Positions 1 to 11,775 of a DNA stretch of 64,000 bases are shown here, one piece after another; the stretch's first letter is position 1; every line of letters begins with the position of its first letter. A program made the position numbers and the translations under genes. The notes under the pieces were generated by a model. It saw nothing but the letters and a program-made list of their open reading frames with translations, was not told the origin of the DNA and did not search any database. The stretch comes from Artocarpus heterophyllus. Taxonomy: Eukaryota; Streptophyta; Magnoliopsida; Rosales; Moraceae. The stretch is from contig CM046340.1 of NCBI GenBank assembly GCA_025403435.1, forward strand, positions 9,524,420 to 9,588,419. The letters are read 5' to 3'.

Positions 1-277
1 CACAAAGGCCTTTTAACGACGAGCTGTTAGGTTATCTTGTTCTTCCATTCCTTCAAAATTTTTTAAATAACAATAAATCTTATCACACCAAAACTGTTAT
101 ATGATTATATTAACAATAAATTGAAGAAAGATTCAAAACTTATCACGTCAATCTTCTCCTCCAATGTCACATTTTCATAGTCATATGACTTCCAAGTTTT
201 GAACAAAGAACCAGAGTTCTTAAATTAGGGTTCATTTGGTAACTGATAAAGTTTTGTTCGAGAAATTCATTGGAATT

Positions 278-433
278 GATAGGGTGGTTAGAGGAAGAGT
301 TTAAACCATCAGTTTGGATTTGAAAACTATAATATGTGAAAGTTTACATTGTAACTTTTTCTCATAGTATGTGAGATTTTTATACTATTCACAGTTCAAA
401 CTATTAGTTTGAACTATTATTCCAAACACCCTA
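278..433. repeat. Short inverted-repeat MITE, copy 1
   Basis: The ends are inverted and similar: the left end reads GGGTGGTT..GAGTTTAAACC and the right end reads AACTATTATTCCAAACACCC. The inside includes TTTGAAAACTATAATATGTG and CATAGTATGTGAGA. Related copies lie at about 530-675, 43255-43420 and 49225-49370, with weaker ones near 9640-9860, 12355-12445, 39030-39165 and 42490-42660. The size and form suggest a non-autonomous hAT-type MITE, but no target duplication was confirmed. Confidence 0.6.
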
Positions 434-529
434 TAAAGTTCCAACTGCTACAGTGCTACAATAAAAAGCAAAAATTTGCTACTGTTTAAAGCTCTCACAT
501 ATTATAATTTTTAAGTTCCAACGTGCACA

Positions 530-675
530 AGGGCGTTTGAGAGAGTAGTTTAAACCATTGGTTTGGGTTTGAAAACTATAGCATGTAAGACACCAGAGCT
601 TTTTACTATAGCATATGAAGGCTTTATATTATTTACAGTTCTAACTATTGGTTTAAACTACTCTTCCAAATACCT
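530..675. repeat. Short inverted-repeat MITE, copy 2
   Basis: Second copy of the element at 278-433, only about 100 bases away in the same orientation. The left end reads GGGCGTTTGAGAGAGTAG followed by TTTAAACC; the right end reads GGTTTAAACTACTCTTCCAA. This copy has the better-matched ends of the pair. It has no coding capacity. Confidence 0.6.
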
Positions 676-1048
676 TCTAAACACACTTTAAATTTCAACT
701 ATAGTATAAAGCAAAAATTTATTACAATATAAAGCTATCATATTTGACAGTGTTTTAGTTTCAACTTTCAGTTCCCACTGTATTCTCAAAAGAACACATT
801 TGTGTGTGTGTGTGTGTTTGTTTTCAAAAATTATGTGACAAAGAAAGAAGACAAAATTCCAAATGAAGAATTTCAGTTCTTAACTTGAAAGAAGGTGACA
901 AATTATAATAATACTCTCTTAGCAAGACAAAGAGAGAGAATTCTCATCCAATTTCCTTGCCGGTTGTTTATTGGTCAATAATTATCCAAACAAAAGGTCT
1001 TCCAAGTCCCTAATCCTTAGTTTTATGGGTAATACTATTCATTTCGAT

Positions 1049-1144
1049 CGGACTGTGGCTTGGTCCTTTCAATAGAGTAGGTCCTATCGTAAAACCCATC
1101 AGATGAGACCTACCCTACTGAAAGAGCTGGGCCACAACCGGGTG
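1049..1144. repeat. Hairpin-forming inverted repeat
   Basis: The left arm includes GTGGCTTGGTCCTTTCAATA and the right arm, read on the opposite strand, includes GTGGCCCAGCTCTTTCAGTA. The arms are about 38 bases with a loop of roughly 15 bases. It resembles a small foldback MITE remnant. No coding capacity or second copy in the window was recognised. Confidence 0.55.
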
Positions 1145-1903
1145 TGGAAAAAAAAGTTTCTATAGTTTTATTGATCAATAAATTTTTTTAAAAATCTATA
1201 TTATTTAATAATTATCATCCTCGTACTAAAATAAAAAATGATCATCAACTTCCCAGATGGATAAAAATATCTATTCAATAAATTGATATACAATTGGCAA
1301 GGGTAACGCCAAAATACTTTCATTCTCATTGTTTCATTATGCTCATTTTACCCTTACCTTTCTCATTCAAAAGCAAGCGGCAAAACCCTTAATTGTTTGT
1401 CGTTTACGCTCAAACGCGAGGGCATTTCCGTCAACAAAAGTTGGATGAATCCACCAAAAGGAAATGTCTTGTTTTGATTTCGCGAAAGCGAGGGGTGTTT
1501 ATAGTTCTCACCACAGTCTCAATTATAAATAATTTAAAACTTTTATATATTATAATAATAATAAAAAATATATTATAATATAAAATTTTCATTTACTACA
1601 ATAAAAATAATCTCCATCGTTAATTCTTACCATTTTTCAAACACATAGAAGTTATTTACCAAAACAGTCAAGGGAAAGAAAAACGTTTCCTCTGCAAGTC
1701 GATAGACAGAGAGGGAGAGATTGTATCCTTCCTCTCGAAACCACCGACGACCCTTTTTCGCGTGTAATGTGCTCTTTCTTGTAGTTTCAGCAACCGGGTA
1801 GAGAGAGAAAACAGGAGTGAGAAAGAGGAGAGAGAGTCTGCTTTATCTTTTTTTTTTTTTTGAGTTTCCTTCTTCAGAGAGAATGTTGGTCCAGAGGAGA
1901 GTC

Positions 1904-4900
1904 ATGACGTGGAGGCGCGTGGGGAAGTCTCTTCACGCGCTGGTCGCCCATGGCCTGCTCTTCTCCTTCACGATCTTGCTCGTCCTCAAGCTCCACCGCT
2001 CCATTCGCTATCCTTGGTGGTTCGTAATTTACTTTTTTTCTCTCTTGTTTTTGGCTCTGTTTGGCTGCTCAGAAAATTTGAGGGAGCTATTAGGAGGTAA
2101 ATTGAACATTTGGACCAATAATTTTGAGCCCTTATTGTGTTTTTGGCATTTCTTTCTGCAAATTGTTATCGAACCTATGACTTTATACGCTCAATTTATT
2201 ATATTTTAGGTGTTTTAATTACTGGGTGTTTAAAATTCCCATGTTTTGGAAGAAAAAAGGGGGATAAAAAAAGATTGTGGGCTCTGCTTAAATAAAAGTC
2301 CTGGGCATTCTTCCTGTTGTTAACACTGTACTTTTTTCTGTACTTTGTCTTTAAAGCTGGCTCAAGAATTAAAAAATAAAAAAATAAAAGTAAGAAAAGG
2401 ATTTTTTTTCTTTTTTTTTTAGATGCAAATTCATTAGCAAGCTGTGGTGTATTTGAAGTTTGCCAGTTATATTATGCAAAATATTTACAAATTCATATAT
2501 GCCTTGTCAAACATAAACTCCAGTAAAAATGTTACTTTTTTTTAATTATGTATCAAAGTTTTTGCATTTTGTATATTTTAAAGGTCTGCAGTTGAAAGGG
2601 AGAAAAATATGGTTTTAGTACAATTGAAGTTTGGAGATATTTATATCCTAGAATCCTGTGTGGACTTCTTTGCTTTTCTATGTTTTCTGTTGTTTCCTTT
2701 ATTATTATTATGAGTACCCATTTCAATTGATTTAGTGTTGAATGTTTTCTTTCCTTGTTTTGCAGGATAGTGTTTTCTCCTATGTGGCTTTTTCACACAG
2801 TTGTAGCGCGCGGCAGATTCTCTTTACCTGCTCCAGTTCTGCCTTATGATCGCCATGTATGAGAATGATCACCATCTTATGTTGGATATACTATTTTTTC
2901 TTGCATGAGACAAGGATAGACATTCTGAAATCAGATTTTCTTGTTATAGTGACACATAATGAAAACATTTCTTTATGTTTTGCAGTGGGCGCCTTTTCAT
3001 GCTGTCATGGCAACTCCGTTGCTTGTTGCTTTTGAAATTCTTCTTTGTATCTATCTTGAAAGCAGTTATGGCATAGGCAAGTATTTTCTTATTGACAATA
3101 AACTGTTTGATACTATTGGAGTGCAACAATTTGTTGTCATCTTTCATAAGATCAAATTTTTACGGATCTAGCAAATATAGCCGACTTGCTCTTTTATGCA
3201 CAAGATATTGAATTTTGTTGTTATGTCAGCAAATTTTATCTCTTCATTCTGGTTCGTTAATGAACATCATTGAGTGTTGCCTCAACACGATTTATAATTT
3301 TTTTTCCCTTTATGTTCTTTCAATTTTGAGTCCTTATTTTGTATTGCTTGGTGAACTTTATTTTGCTGCAGGTATCACGTTGAAGATTGTCTTTATGCCC
3401 TTGTTAGCTTTTGAAACAGCAATTTTGGTTGATAATATCAGGTATAATCTTTCTTTCTTTCTTTCTTTTTCATTTTCCTTATTTGATCTATTCATTACAT
3501 TTAAGTATTTATTTAATAGATATTGGTGTTCTTGCAATCGTAGATTGATCAACTCTACAAAGCAGAGTAGGATCTGTTTTAATGATCAATGAGATTAAAT
3601 TAACATGTAATAAAATCACCACTTTTGTGTTTTTTTTTCACGAAAATTCAATTTATCTCTACTTTCAATTTTTGTAATCGATGTCTCTTAAATATAGGAT
3701 GTGTAGGGCTTTAATGCCTGGAGATGAGGAAGCCATGAGTGATGATGTGATATGGGAGACTCTTCCTGTAAGTTTGCAATTATTACCATTGGATCATTGG
3801 TTGAAGGATTTATTTGGAAACATATCTTGCTTAGCGCAGTCGTTATTCACTTGATTGTTTCAATCATTTTTCACCCTACTGTTTAGGGTCTAAGTGAGTG
3901 ATTATAATTGGCACCTTTTATCATCTTTTCACAATGTTCATTAGCTTTATATGACCATATACTATGCGGAACTTCTGCTCGCATTCCATATGCTGTAGTT
4001 ATGAAAGAGATTAAAAAAATAACATTTAAAGCAACATTTGCGCTGTTATATAGTACATCTTGAGGAGGATCTTTAATCATGAGTAGTCTTGGAGTTTATA
4101 AGGCCCATTGCTGTATCTTTCTCGGTTGAGATTATGGTTATAAATTTTAATATGATGAAGAACGTGTTAATAGTGGAAAATTGAAATCAGATGAAGGTCT
4201 TTTTTCTTTTTTTTTATATCAATTTGCTACGATATAATGGCCATTGTTCATTCTTCTTCTTCTGATTTGTTACTAACTATAAATCTTTATCTCTAGCACT
4301 TTTGGGTTTCAATATCTATGGTCTTCTTCATTGCTGCAACGACATTCACCCTTCTGAAGATCTGTGGTGAGTTTTTATTTGCCAGCTGATATATTTTGCT
4401 TTACTTCCCAAAAGTATTTCGATTATATTACTTGTAAGCTAGTTTTGTTTCGTCTCCATCTTTTAGCCTCAACATAAACTCTGCACAATTTGATCAATTG
4501 ATATGTCAATGATTGTAATGCCTCTTGCTCTGTCTACTTGTTTTTGTTACAACAGTTAGAAAGCCTTGTTGGCTTGAATTATATATTTCTTTACGATGAC
4601 ACGCAGGTGATGTGGCTGCTTTAGGCTGGTGGGACTTATTTATCAACTTCGAGTAAAGAATAGTGTTAACAGAACTGTGAGGTTTTTATCATCATTTTTT
4701 ATCATGTCTCTATCTGTTAAAACTTATCATTGATTTTTTTTCCCCACAGAATTGCAGAGGGTTTTGCATTTCTTGTTTGTACTAAGTGGTACAATCCATC
4801 AATCCATAGGCATTCTCACATCAGCAGAACCCACCACGCCTTTGATCACTATGAGATATCTCGACTGGAACTGGAGGCTTAGTAATTTCTTCTGAGGAAG

Positions 4901-6726
4901 ACCAGAACAACAGTGGCTTATGTGACTTACAGGATATTGACGGCCATATTATGAAAGTACCTCTGATTATTTTCCAGATCCTGCTCTTTATGTACGTAGA
5001 GGTACTTTAGAATAGCATGTGTTATGGAAAGTGTGATTGTTGGCTGCTACTGGAAGGTTTCTTAGTTGTTTATATTTTAAGTACATTTCAGGGAACACCG
5101 TCTGGGGCCACACATCTCTCAATTCCGGTTGTATTTTCTCCTCTTCTTTTGTTGCAAGGAGCTGGCGTTGCATTTGCTGCATATAGACTCGTGGAGAAAA
5201 TTGTTATTCTAGTACGTACTCGTGGTTCTGGAAGATACAGCAGACCTGGTTCTGTAAGATACTTTTCCATAGCATCAAAAGTTCAAGATTCTTTCGGCTT
5301 CTTGCATCGCGGTTCAAGGTAAATGGTTCATTTTGTGCACAACATACCATATGGCGTTGGTTTTTCATTGTTTATGTTCATTCTAATGACAGCTTGCTGG
5401 GTTGGTGGTCCATCGATGAAGGAAGTCGAGAGGAACAAGCTAGACTATATAGTGTGGGGACATCCGGGTCTGTAATTTCTTTCTGATTATCTGTTTCCTT
5501 CGTACAATGGATGATCATTTATGCTATTTTTCTTCTGCGAGGTTGCTCACTTTTATAAACTATACTTCTATTAAATTTGTATCTGTTAAATTTCGAAGAG
5601 CCTTAATTGGTTGTGTTCTTTCTTGTTTCATGTAAAGATGCTTTGTAGAGATGCTTATTGAGAAGAAATGCATTTAGATTAGGCAACAAAAACTATGATC
5701 TACAAAGTTGAAGTTGAATTTGGTACCTACCTTCTGCTTTGCAATAATATATCAGAAAGTTCCTGTTGCTTTTTTTTCATTTATGTATTTATGTATATGA
5801 GCTTTTAAGTGGAGGCATAGTCTTGTGTTCTTGTCTTGAATAGTCTGATGTTCCATTGAATTAAAAATCAAGTTTCGTTGCAAAATAACGAAAGGATGTT
5901 GATACATTTTGTCTTTTTCCTTCCATCCTTGCTATTCAGCTATGACACTTTCTCACCGGATGTTGTGAAGAAAATGCCTAAATCAGATCTTGTTGATGAG
6001 GTACCACTATTTTTCTATTATCCCTTTTTTTTTTTCCTTCCCCTATTAGGCTACATTTCTATTCCTTAACTAATTGTTTGTCCCTGAAAACTTGGCATAC
6101 AAAATTGTGTTATACTGATGTTCATTATTCACTTGCCTGCTATGTTCTACTCTCTTGTCTGCAGATTCGGAGATTACAAGCTGCGCTTAGTGAGCAAACA
6201 GAAATTACAAAATTTAGCCATCAGGAGTATGAAAGACTTCAGAATGTAACATTTGCAAACTTTGGCTAGTATTTCGTGTTTCTACGTTAAAGTCGATCTT
6301 TTTGCTAACATTTTGACCTGACGCAACTCAGGGAAAAGATCCTTTGTAGAGTATGCTTTGAAGAGCAGATAACATAGTTCTGCTTCCTTGCAGGCATCAC
6401 GTTCTTTGCAGGTAAATCGATCTACTCTTTTATTGCAACTCTGATGCCGTCTTAGCTTTCTTATTATCTCCTCATAATTAGTAGCTTAGGCCTTTTCGAA
6501 CATATTGAAAACTCCTTCAGGACCTTTATTATGCACACATACAGTTGAATGTGGACTCAAGAATTATAACAGTACTTTGTTTGCCTATTTTTAGGTTTTA
6601 GCACATCTTAATAGTTTGTTTAATGTGTTTGTTTTGGTGCATCTCAGAACATGCGGTGAGAAGTGCAAAAAATGCCCTATATGCCGCGCTGCGATCGAAG
6701 AGCGACTGCCCGTATATGATGTGTAG
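1904..6726 (+). pseudogene. Transmembrane Fragile-X-F-associated-like protein with C-terminal RING, apparently frameshifted
   Basis: Homologues are plant multi-pass membrane proteins ending in a C3HC4 RING finger, thought to act as E3 ubiquitin ligases. Exons by eye: 1904-2019, 2766-2856, 2986-3076, 3372-3441, 3698-3767, 4297-4366, 4607-4652, 4750-5001, 5092-5318, 5393-5467, 5940-6000, 6165-6245, 6332-6411, 6648-6726. An in-frame ATG also exists at 1883. Recognisable blocks include WAPFHAVMATPLLVAFE, KIVFMPLLAFE, ALMPGDEEAMSDD, LLGWWSIDEGSREEQARLY and the RING end CEKCKKCPICR-type block finishing ERLPVYDV. Splice phases work through the first seven exons. Exon 8 then needs two +1 shifts (conserved RYLDWN near 4855 and GLVISSEEDQ near 4876 are in different frames). 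Exon 13 begins one base out of phase and meets TAG, and has another one-base gap before the conserved LLPCRHHVLC block. Intron 3 uses a GC donor. The 3' end faces LAR. Assembly error is the alternative to a decaying gene. Confidence 0.7.
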
Positions 6727-7847
6727 TTTCCTAACTTCTTGATTCAAGGCCAGAAATAGACTTCTTGTAATGCTCTCTCTCTCTCTCTCTCTCTCTCCAC
6801 ATAATTGCTTGTGATTTTAGATGAAGCAAGCATTGAGAGGCTGAGAAACAGTCTCTCCAATCATTTATTGTTGATAAACCATGTGTTGTCAAGGAATTGT
6901 AAATATACTGCCATGGAATACAGTTAAAATGAGTGTAATTTGTAGTTATTTGTTTTATTGGCATTTTCTTTTTAACTGATTTTGTGTAATTTTTTCTTCT
7001 TGTTTTTTGTTTTGTTTTGTTTTTGCTTCTGCTTTTGTTTTTTTGGTCCTGGGCAATAGCGGAGTCTAAATATATTATTATAATTGGGGTGAATTCCTTT
7101 AGTAGCTCCTAAATTTTCACGAAAATGAACATTTGGTCTTTAATTTTTTATTTTTGATTTATTAGTCCATAACTTTTGATTTTAGTTGCTGAGGGACCAA
7201 GTTAACAATCAAATCGTTAATTTTTGACTCAAAAAAGTGATAAACTAGTCTTTAAAGTTATCAAAAAGATGACAAACTGGTCTTTTAAGGTTGTAAAAAG
7301 GTGACAAATTGATCTTCAAAATTAACAGTAAAACCATTAAATTGGTCCTTCGGCGATCAAAATGAAAAGTTGGAGATTAATAAATCAAATTTAAAATGTT
7401 AGGGACTAAAATCACACTTTCGTAAAAAATTAAAGACTAACTTAGCAATTTACCCTTATAATTAGTCTGTAAAGGGTTTGAGAAGCAATGAGATATATGG
7501 AACTAAAATGGTCGAATTAGATGGTTAGTATTTATAAGGATGCTTTGAGAAATCCATGCATTGTATTTTATCATGATTGGCAATTGTCATGCATTTATTC
7601 TAAGACATGCCAAACATAACCATTCTGTCACAAAATCGTATGCCTGATTAATGAAGGGTATTTTAGACAAATTATGTATATAGAATTAATTTAAATAAAT
7701 TAGCCAGAGAAAGAACAATCTTTTAATTTGGTCACATGGTGATTTCGTCAAGTAAATAATTTTTTTTTTGGTAGGAAAAGGGACCAAATATAGGACTTTT
7801 TAATAGTTGAGGGTGCAATTTGTAATTTTTTTATCAGAGAAAGTCAC

Positions 7848-7879
<32 letters not shown>

Positions 7880-8304
7880 CAACAGCAAGGACAATATCAT
7901 TAAAAATTCTAAGAAATTACTTTTGTAATTGCAAGTCCAAAATCACATTAAACGGACGTCATTACTGAATGCTGATCGATGAGGGAAAAAAGAGACAATT
8001 ATAGTAATGAATTACGCACATAGGATTACAAGTAATGGTAGTAATCTGTTCATCACTTTAAATTGCAATACAAATTACTAAAGCTTCTTGACCTCAAGAC
8101 TTCTGAAACAAAAACGCAACACCTTACACCTCAGCAAAGATTAAAATGAACAGAAATGGTACAATAAACATGGATTTGACACCTCCAATAATCAAAATTA
8201 AAACACTAATTTATTAGTTTATTGTTCTTTCTTTCAATTATTTTTTCTTAAAGTGAAAAGAAATAGAACAATAAACACGAATGTGAAGCACAATTCTGAG
8301 GTGC
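6727..8304. other. Convergent intergenic region between the RING gene and LAR
   Basis: This holds the 3' flanks of two genes that point at each other. A CT run lies at about 6773-6797. From about 7086 to 7460 there is a low-complexity stretch with internally similar phrases such as GGTGACAAATTGATCTT and GTGATAAACTAGTC, which looks like an old dispersed repeat rather than coding sequence. An alternating TG/TA microsatellite lies at about 7850-7879. No gene was found. Confidence 0.5.
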
Positions 8305-11300
8305 TCAAGCACAGGTTGCAGCAATTGGGATGTGTTCAACCACATGATTTTTGGTAGAAATTTCATGTTCATTGGTAGGCTTGTTTTCCAGCTTCATGAG
8401 GAAGTCAGTGAAGCACTCATCCAAAGTCCTGAAAGTTTCATCTGGGTAGAGTTCTCCCACTTCAACATCACCAGGGGCATCAATGGAAAAGCTTGTCTGA
8501 CACCCTTTGATGAAGATGTCGTGGGTGAATGATGCCACAATACTCTCTGGAATGCAATTCTCTGCATTTCCCAAAAAATAATAAATAAAATAAAACTATA
8601 TGCTTTAATTTGCTTGGAATAGTTACGTACACTTGCAATTGTCCTTAAATATCCAAAGTAGTAAATTAGCTCTCACTTCTTAGTTTTTCAATTTTATCTT
8701 CAAACTGTTAATTTAAGAGCAAGTCTAGTCTTATTGTAAACTTCCATCTAGTTACCACTAGAAAAGTTAACTCATTTTTAGCTAAAATTACTAAAATGCC
8801 CTCATATAATAGCATCCGCAAACAAAATGAAAAAAAAAATCAAAGAAATCCTAAGAGAGTTTTTCTTAAAAAAAATAAATAAATACCTATTTCAAAACAA
8901 TAACTTGGCATAGTCATATTGGATTTCATTTAAAAATAGATAGTTTATTAATTGATGAGCTAAAATTATATACTTCCTAAATATAAAGACAGATGGACTT
9001 CTAAAAGTAAATGTATGTACCAAAATGAGAGAAATGTATATAATCGAAAAGTTAGTTACTGATAGGACGAGAATAAGAAATTAGTTATGATAGGGTGAGA
9101 ATGAGAAACCTGCGGCTGCAGCAAGTAGGTCATTTTCAGTAATGGTAACCCTTGGAAGAGTTCTACCAATCTTTCTCTCCCAAAGTGAAGCCAGCTCATT
9201 CATATTGTAAAGATTGCATGATGGTCGGAAATGAACATTCTTGCTGATGGCTCGGACGTCATCCACAGTCTTCATTGTTATTCTCCCAATATCCACGCCA
9301 GCAACAAAGTAAGCTGTTCATGGTATTTTCAAATTCCAAAATCCTTGAATAATTGTAGGGGAAAAAGTACAAGAAGACTTTGAAGATGAACTAACAATGT
9401 TTTTCTATCATGTCAACGGAAGACCTTGAAAGAAACTAACATTTTATGCCAGCTGCTATAATTTGTACTAGACATTTTCTTCACCCCTGGGTTAGAACCC
9501 CACCAGTCTGTATCTAGTGCGGTTATATTCCAATGGGATAAAATAAGAGGGTTTTTTGTAAAAATTACAAAGTAATATATGACATCTTTAAGAAAGTATT
9601 TTGATACCATTTGGTATTACTAAAATTTCATAGATAATTAAGGTGTTTAGTAGGACAATTGAATTTGAGAATTTAAATCGTAAATACTGTAACGTGTGAG
9701 AGCTTTATATTTTAGTTTGTTTTTGTTTTAATAATTTAAGGTGTGTTTGACAATATAATTCAAACTAAAAGTTAAAACAAATTTATTTATAACATATAAA
9801 AATTATATACTATAACTTATTTTTATTTTATATTATAATATATAAAAGTCTCAACGAAGTTGCAAATGAAGTACTAATTTTGTGGGTGCTACGCAAAATT
9901 ACCGTGAACAGTATGTTACGGGAATGACGTGATAAATGGCACACACGTCCTTAAATTTTAAGAAATCATCACTCTCTGTCCCTTGACCTGATCTGTCCGT
10001 TCTTAGTATTGTAGAATAATACTAGCGTCCTTTGCGTGGCATGCACTCTCAATTTGGCATCATAAACTTTAAGGATTAGTCGTGATGCGCATCGAATGGA
10101 CGGCAGAACAAATAGCACAAGACAGAACCTTCTGTTTTATATATATATAAATATAAATATCAATGAAGCGGTAGTAGAAAAATTAACAGGAGGGGCCTGC
10201 GTACGGAGTAATTTTTTATCTTCAAGGACCCAAAATCCATATTTCAAAATTAGGAATCCAGTATTAAAACCTTAAAATGTCAGTCACACAGTCATGTTAG
10301 TTAAAATGTTAGGTCTATTTAGTATTGTTTTTCAAAATAGATAAAAATAGTTTTGTTTTAAAAAATAAAATTTTGTAAGAATTATGTTGAAATTGTTTTT
10401 ATAAGTTTTTTCTTCAAAAAGTATATAAAAATATTTTTAAAAATTCTCGAAACAAAATCAAACGGACCGTTGTTTCAAATATTTTAATTGCCCTGTTTTT
10501 GGCGTTTTGAAAACTATAATGATAACTAGGTACACGAGCTGAACCAAAAAAAACATTGACAATTTTATCTACTTTTTTAGGCAGCTCCGAAAAAGAAAGA
10601 GCATAGATCACTTTTGAAAATGGGGTGTTGACTGAGCGTACCTCTGACGGTGCCATCACCGTAGATCTGGAAACGATCCAAGGGCGGAAGAACCTCGGAA
10701 GGATGTGTGTTGTCAAAGTAGGGCCAAGATGCAATGGAGTTGCAGCAAATGTAGGTGTAAGGCACACCAGATTCCTCCAATGCTCTCCTCACCTTCCTCT
10801 TCTCTTTGTACATTGTCAGTCCTGGCTCCACCGGGTCCGCCCTGTCTACGTCGTGTCCAAACTCTGACGGCAAAAATCTCTACAAACCAAAACAAAAAAA
10901 CAAAAACAAAAACAAAAAAAGCTGTTTTTTGGCTTTTCACATATGTAATTACGATACACTAATGCAATTATTGAATTAGATAAAAAGAAAACAATTTCAG
11001 TAAAAACCGCCGTCTAACATCCACATAACATGACACTGACACGGCGGATTAGACGACGGTTTTTGATGTACATAGAAGCATTTGGATTTGGAGTGAGCAT
11101 GCCTTAACGGTTCCAACGTTTTTCATGGCATCAATAAGTATGAGCTGGTCCAAGATGTTTGCCCCGCCCACAGCAGATATAACCACATCAATTTCATGCT
11201 CTTTCAGTATCTTCTCCATCGTTTCTTTCTCTTTAATCAAACCCTTATAGGAAAAAACAAAAGAAAAGAAAAACGAATTACAAACATGAAAACTATGTAT

Positions 11301-11562
11301 ACTTTTTTTTTTTTTTTTTTTGGATGAAAACGAAAACACGTATTACATGCACGAGTGTGGCTCCTTTGTCTTGAAGAGCCTTGAGAATAGTAGACTTTTT
11401 GGAAGGGTAATTATTGGTAGAGCTGGGCCGGACTAGAATGTAGGTAGGCCGGCCGGCACTAAGGCTGGCGTCGGCGATGAACTGGCCGATGAATCCAGTG
11501 GCCCCGACGATGAGGACTCGGCCATTATTCTTGGCTGTGGAGACAAAAGCGGACACAGTCAT
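8305..11562 (-). CDS. LAR: Leucoanthocyanidin reductase, intact five-exon gene (351 aa)
   Basis: The family is an NADPH-dependent cytosolic reductase of the PIP (PCBER/isoflavone reductase-like) group. It converts leucocyanidin to catechin, feeding proanthocyanidin synthesis, and also acts on cysteinyl-epicatechin. Exons: 11562-11347, 11243-11103, 10879-10642, 9313-9110, 8561-8305; they sum to 1056 bases with consistent phases. Near the N-terminus is the Rossmann motif VGATGFIG (about residues 19-26). The three LAR signatures are all present: RFLP (120-123), ICCN (163-166) and THD (279-281). The catalytic lysine region is YKEKR (about 143-147), and the family block THDIFIKGCQTSFSIDAP is intact. 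The length fits known LAR proteins. The C-terminal tail after about residue 320 is variable, as is usual. Intron 2 has a GC donor (AAG|GC) where a GT is expected. I assign LAR rather than anthocyanidin or isoflavone reductase on the three signatures. Confidence 0.93.
9640..9860. repeat. MITE-like repeat in LAR intron 3
   Basis: An AT-rich stretch with phrases such as GAGAGCTTTATATTTTAG and AAGGTGTGTTTGACAATA, similar to the short inverted-repeat family at 530-675. It sits in the long third intron of LAR and is degraded, so its limits are uncertain. Confidence 0.35.
10310..10470. repeat. MITE of the GTTTGGTATTG/CAAACGG family, degraded copy
   Basis: It starts near TCTATTTAGTATTGTTTTTC and ends near AAATCAAACGGACCG, matching the better preserved copy at 16938-17095. 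It lies in intron 3 of LAR, just downstream of exon 3. The TIRs have drifted and no target duplication is clear. Confidence 0.55.
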
Positions 11563-11721
11563 GTTTGCTAGTTTCCCCTAATTTGAAAATTGAAGTGAAC
11601 AATATCCGCCACTCAATCAAAGAGTACAACTTTTGCTCCTAAGTTAACTTATGATAATGTATAGTGTTTTCTCTCCCCTGCTTAGGAACTTTTTGAGGGA
11701 GAAAGAGGGGCTAAGTATTGA

Positions 11722-11733
11722 GCTTTATAAAAG
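11722..11733 (-). promoter_or_regulatory. Probable TATA box of LAR
   Basis: On the minus strand the sequence reads CCTTTTATAAAGCTC, about 165 bases upstream of the LAR start codon at 11562. That leaves room for a leader of roughly 130 bases. The position and motif fit a plant TATA box; no transcript evidence is available. Confidence 0.5.
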
Positions 11734-11739
11734 GGGGTG

Positions 11740-11741
11740 TG

Positions 11742-11775
<34 letters not shown>

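Larger units (their letters stand above)
1..1690. other. Intergenic region upstream of the RING gene, with MITE-like repeats
   Basis: No gene is visible. The stretch holds two neighbouring copies of a short inverted-repeat element (about 278-433 and 530-675), a GT dinucleotide run near 801-819, and a near-perfect hairpin at about 1049-1144. The last 300 bases, including a GAGAGAGA-rich stretch near 1708-1722, probably carry the promoter and 5' leader of the gene that starts near 1.9 kb; no TATA box could be assigned with confidence. Confidence 0.6.

Noticed and set aside
8332..8532. Plus-strand frame over LAR exon 5
   Set aside because: It is antisense to a strongly conserved exon and has no family features.
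9478..9530. A possible SINE fragment in LAR intron 3 with a B-box-like GGTTCTAACCC
   Set aside because: The A-box, tail and target duplication were not found, so the motif alone is not enough.
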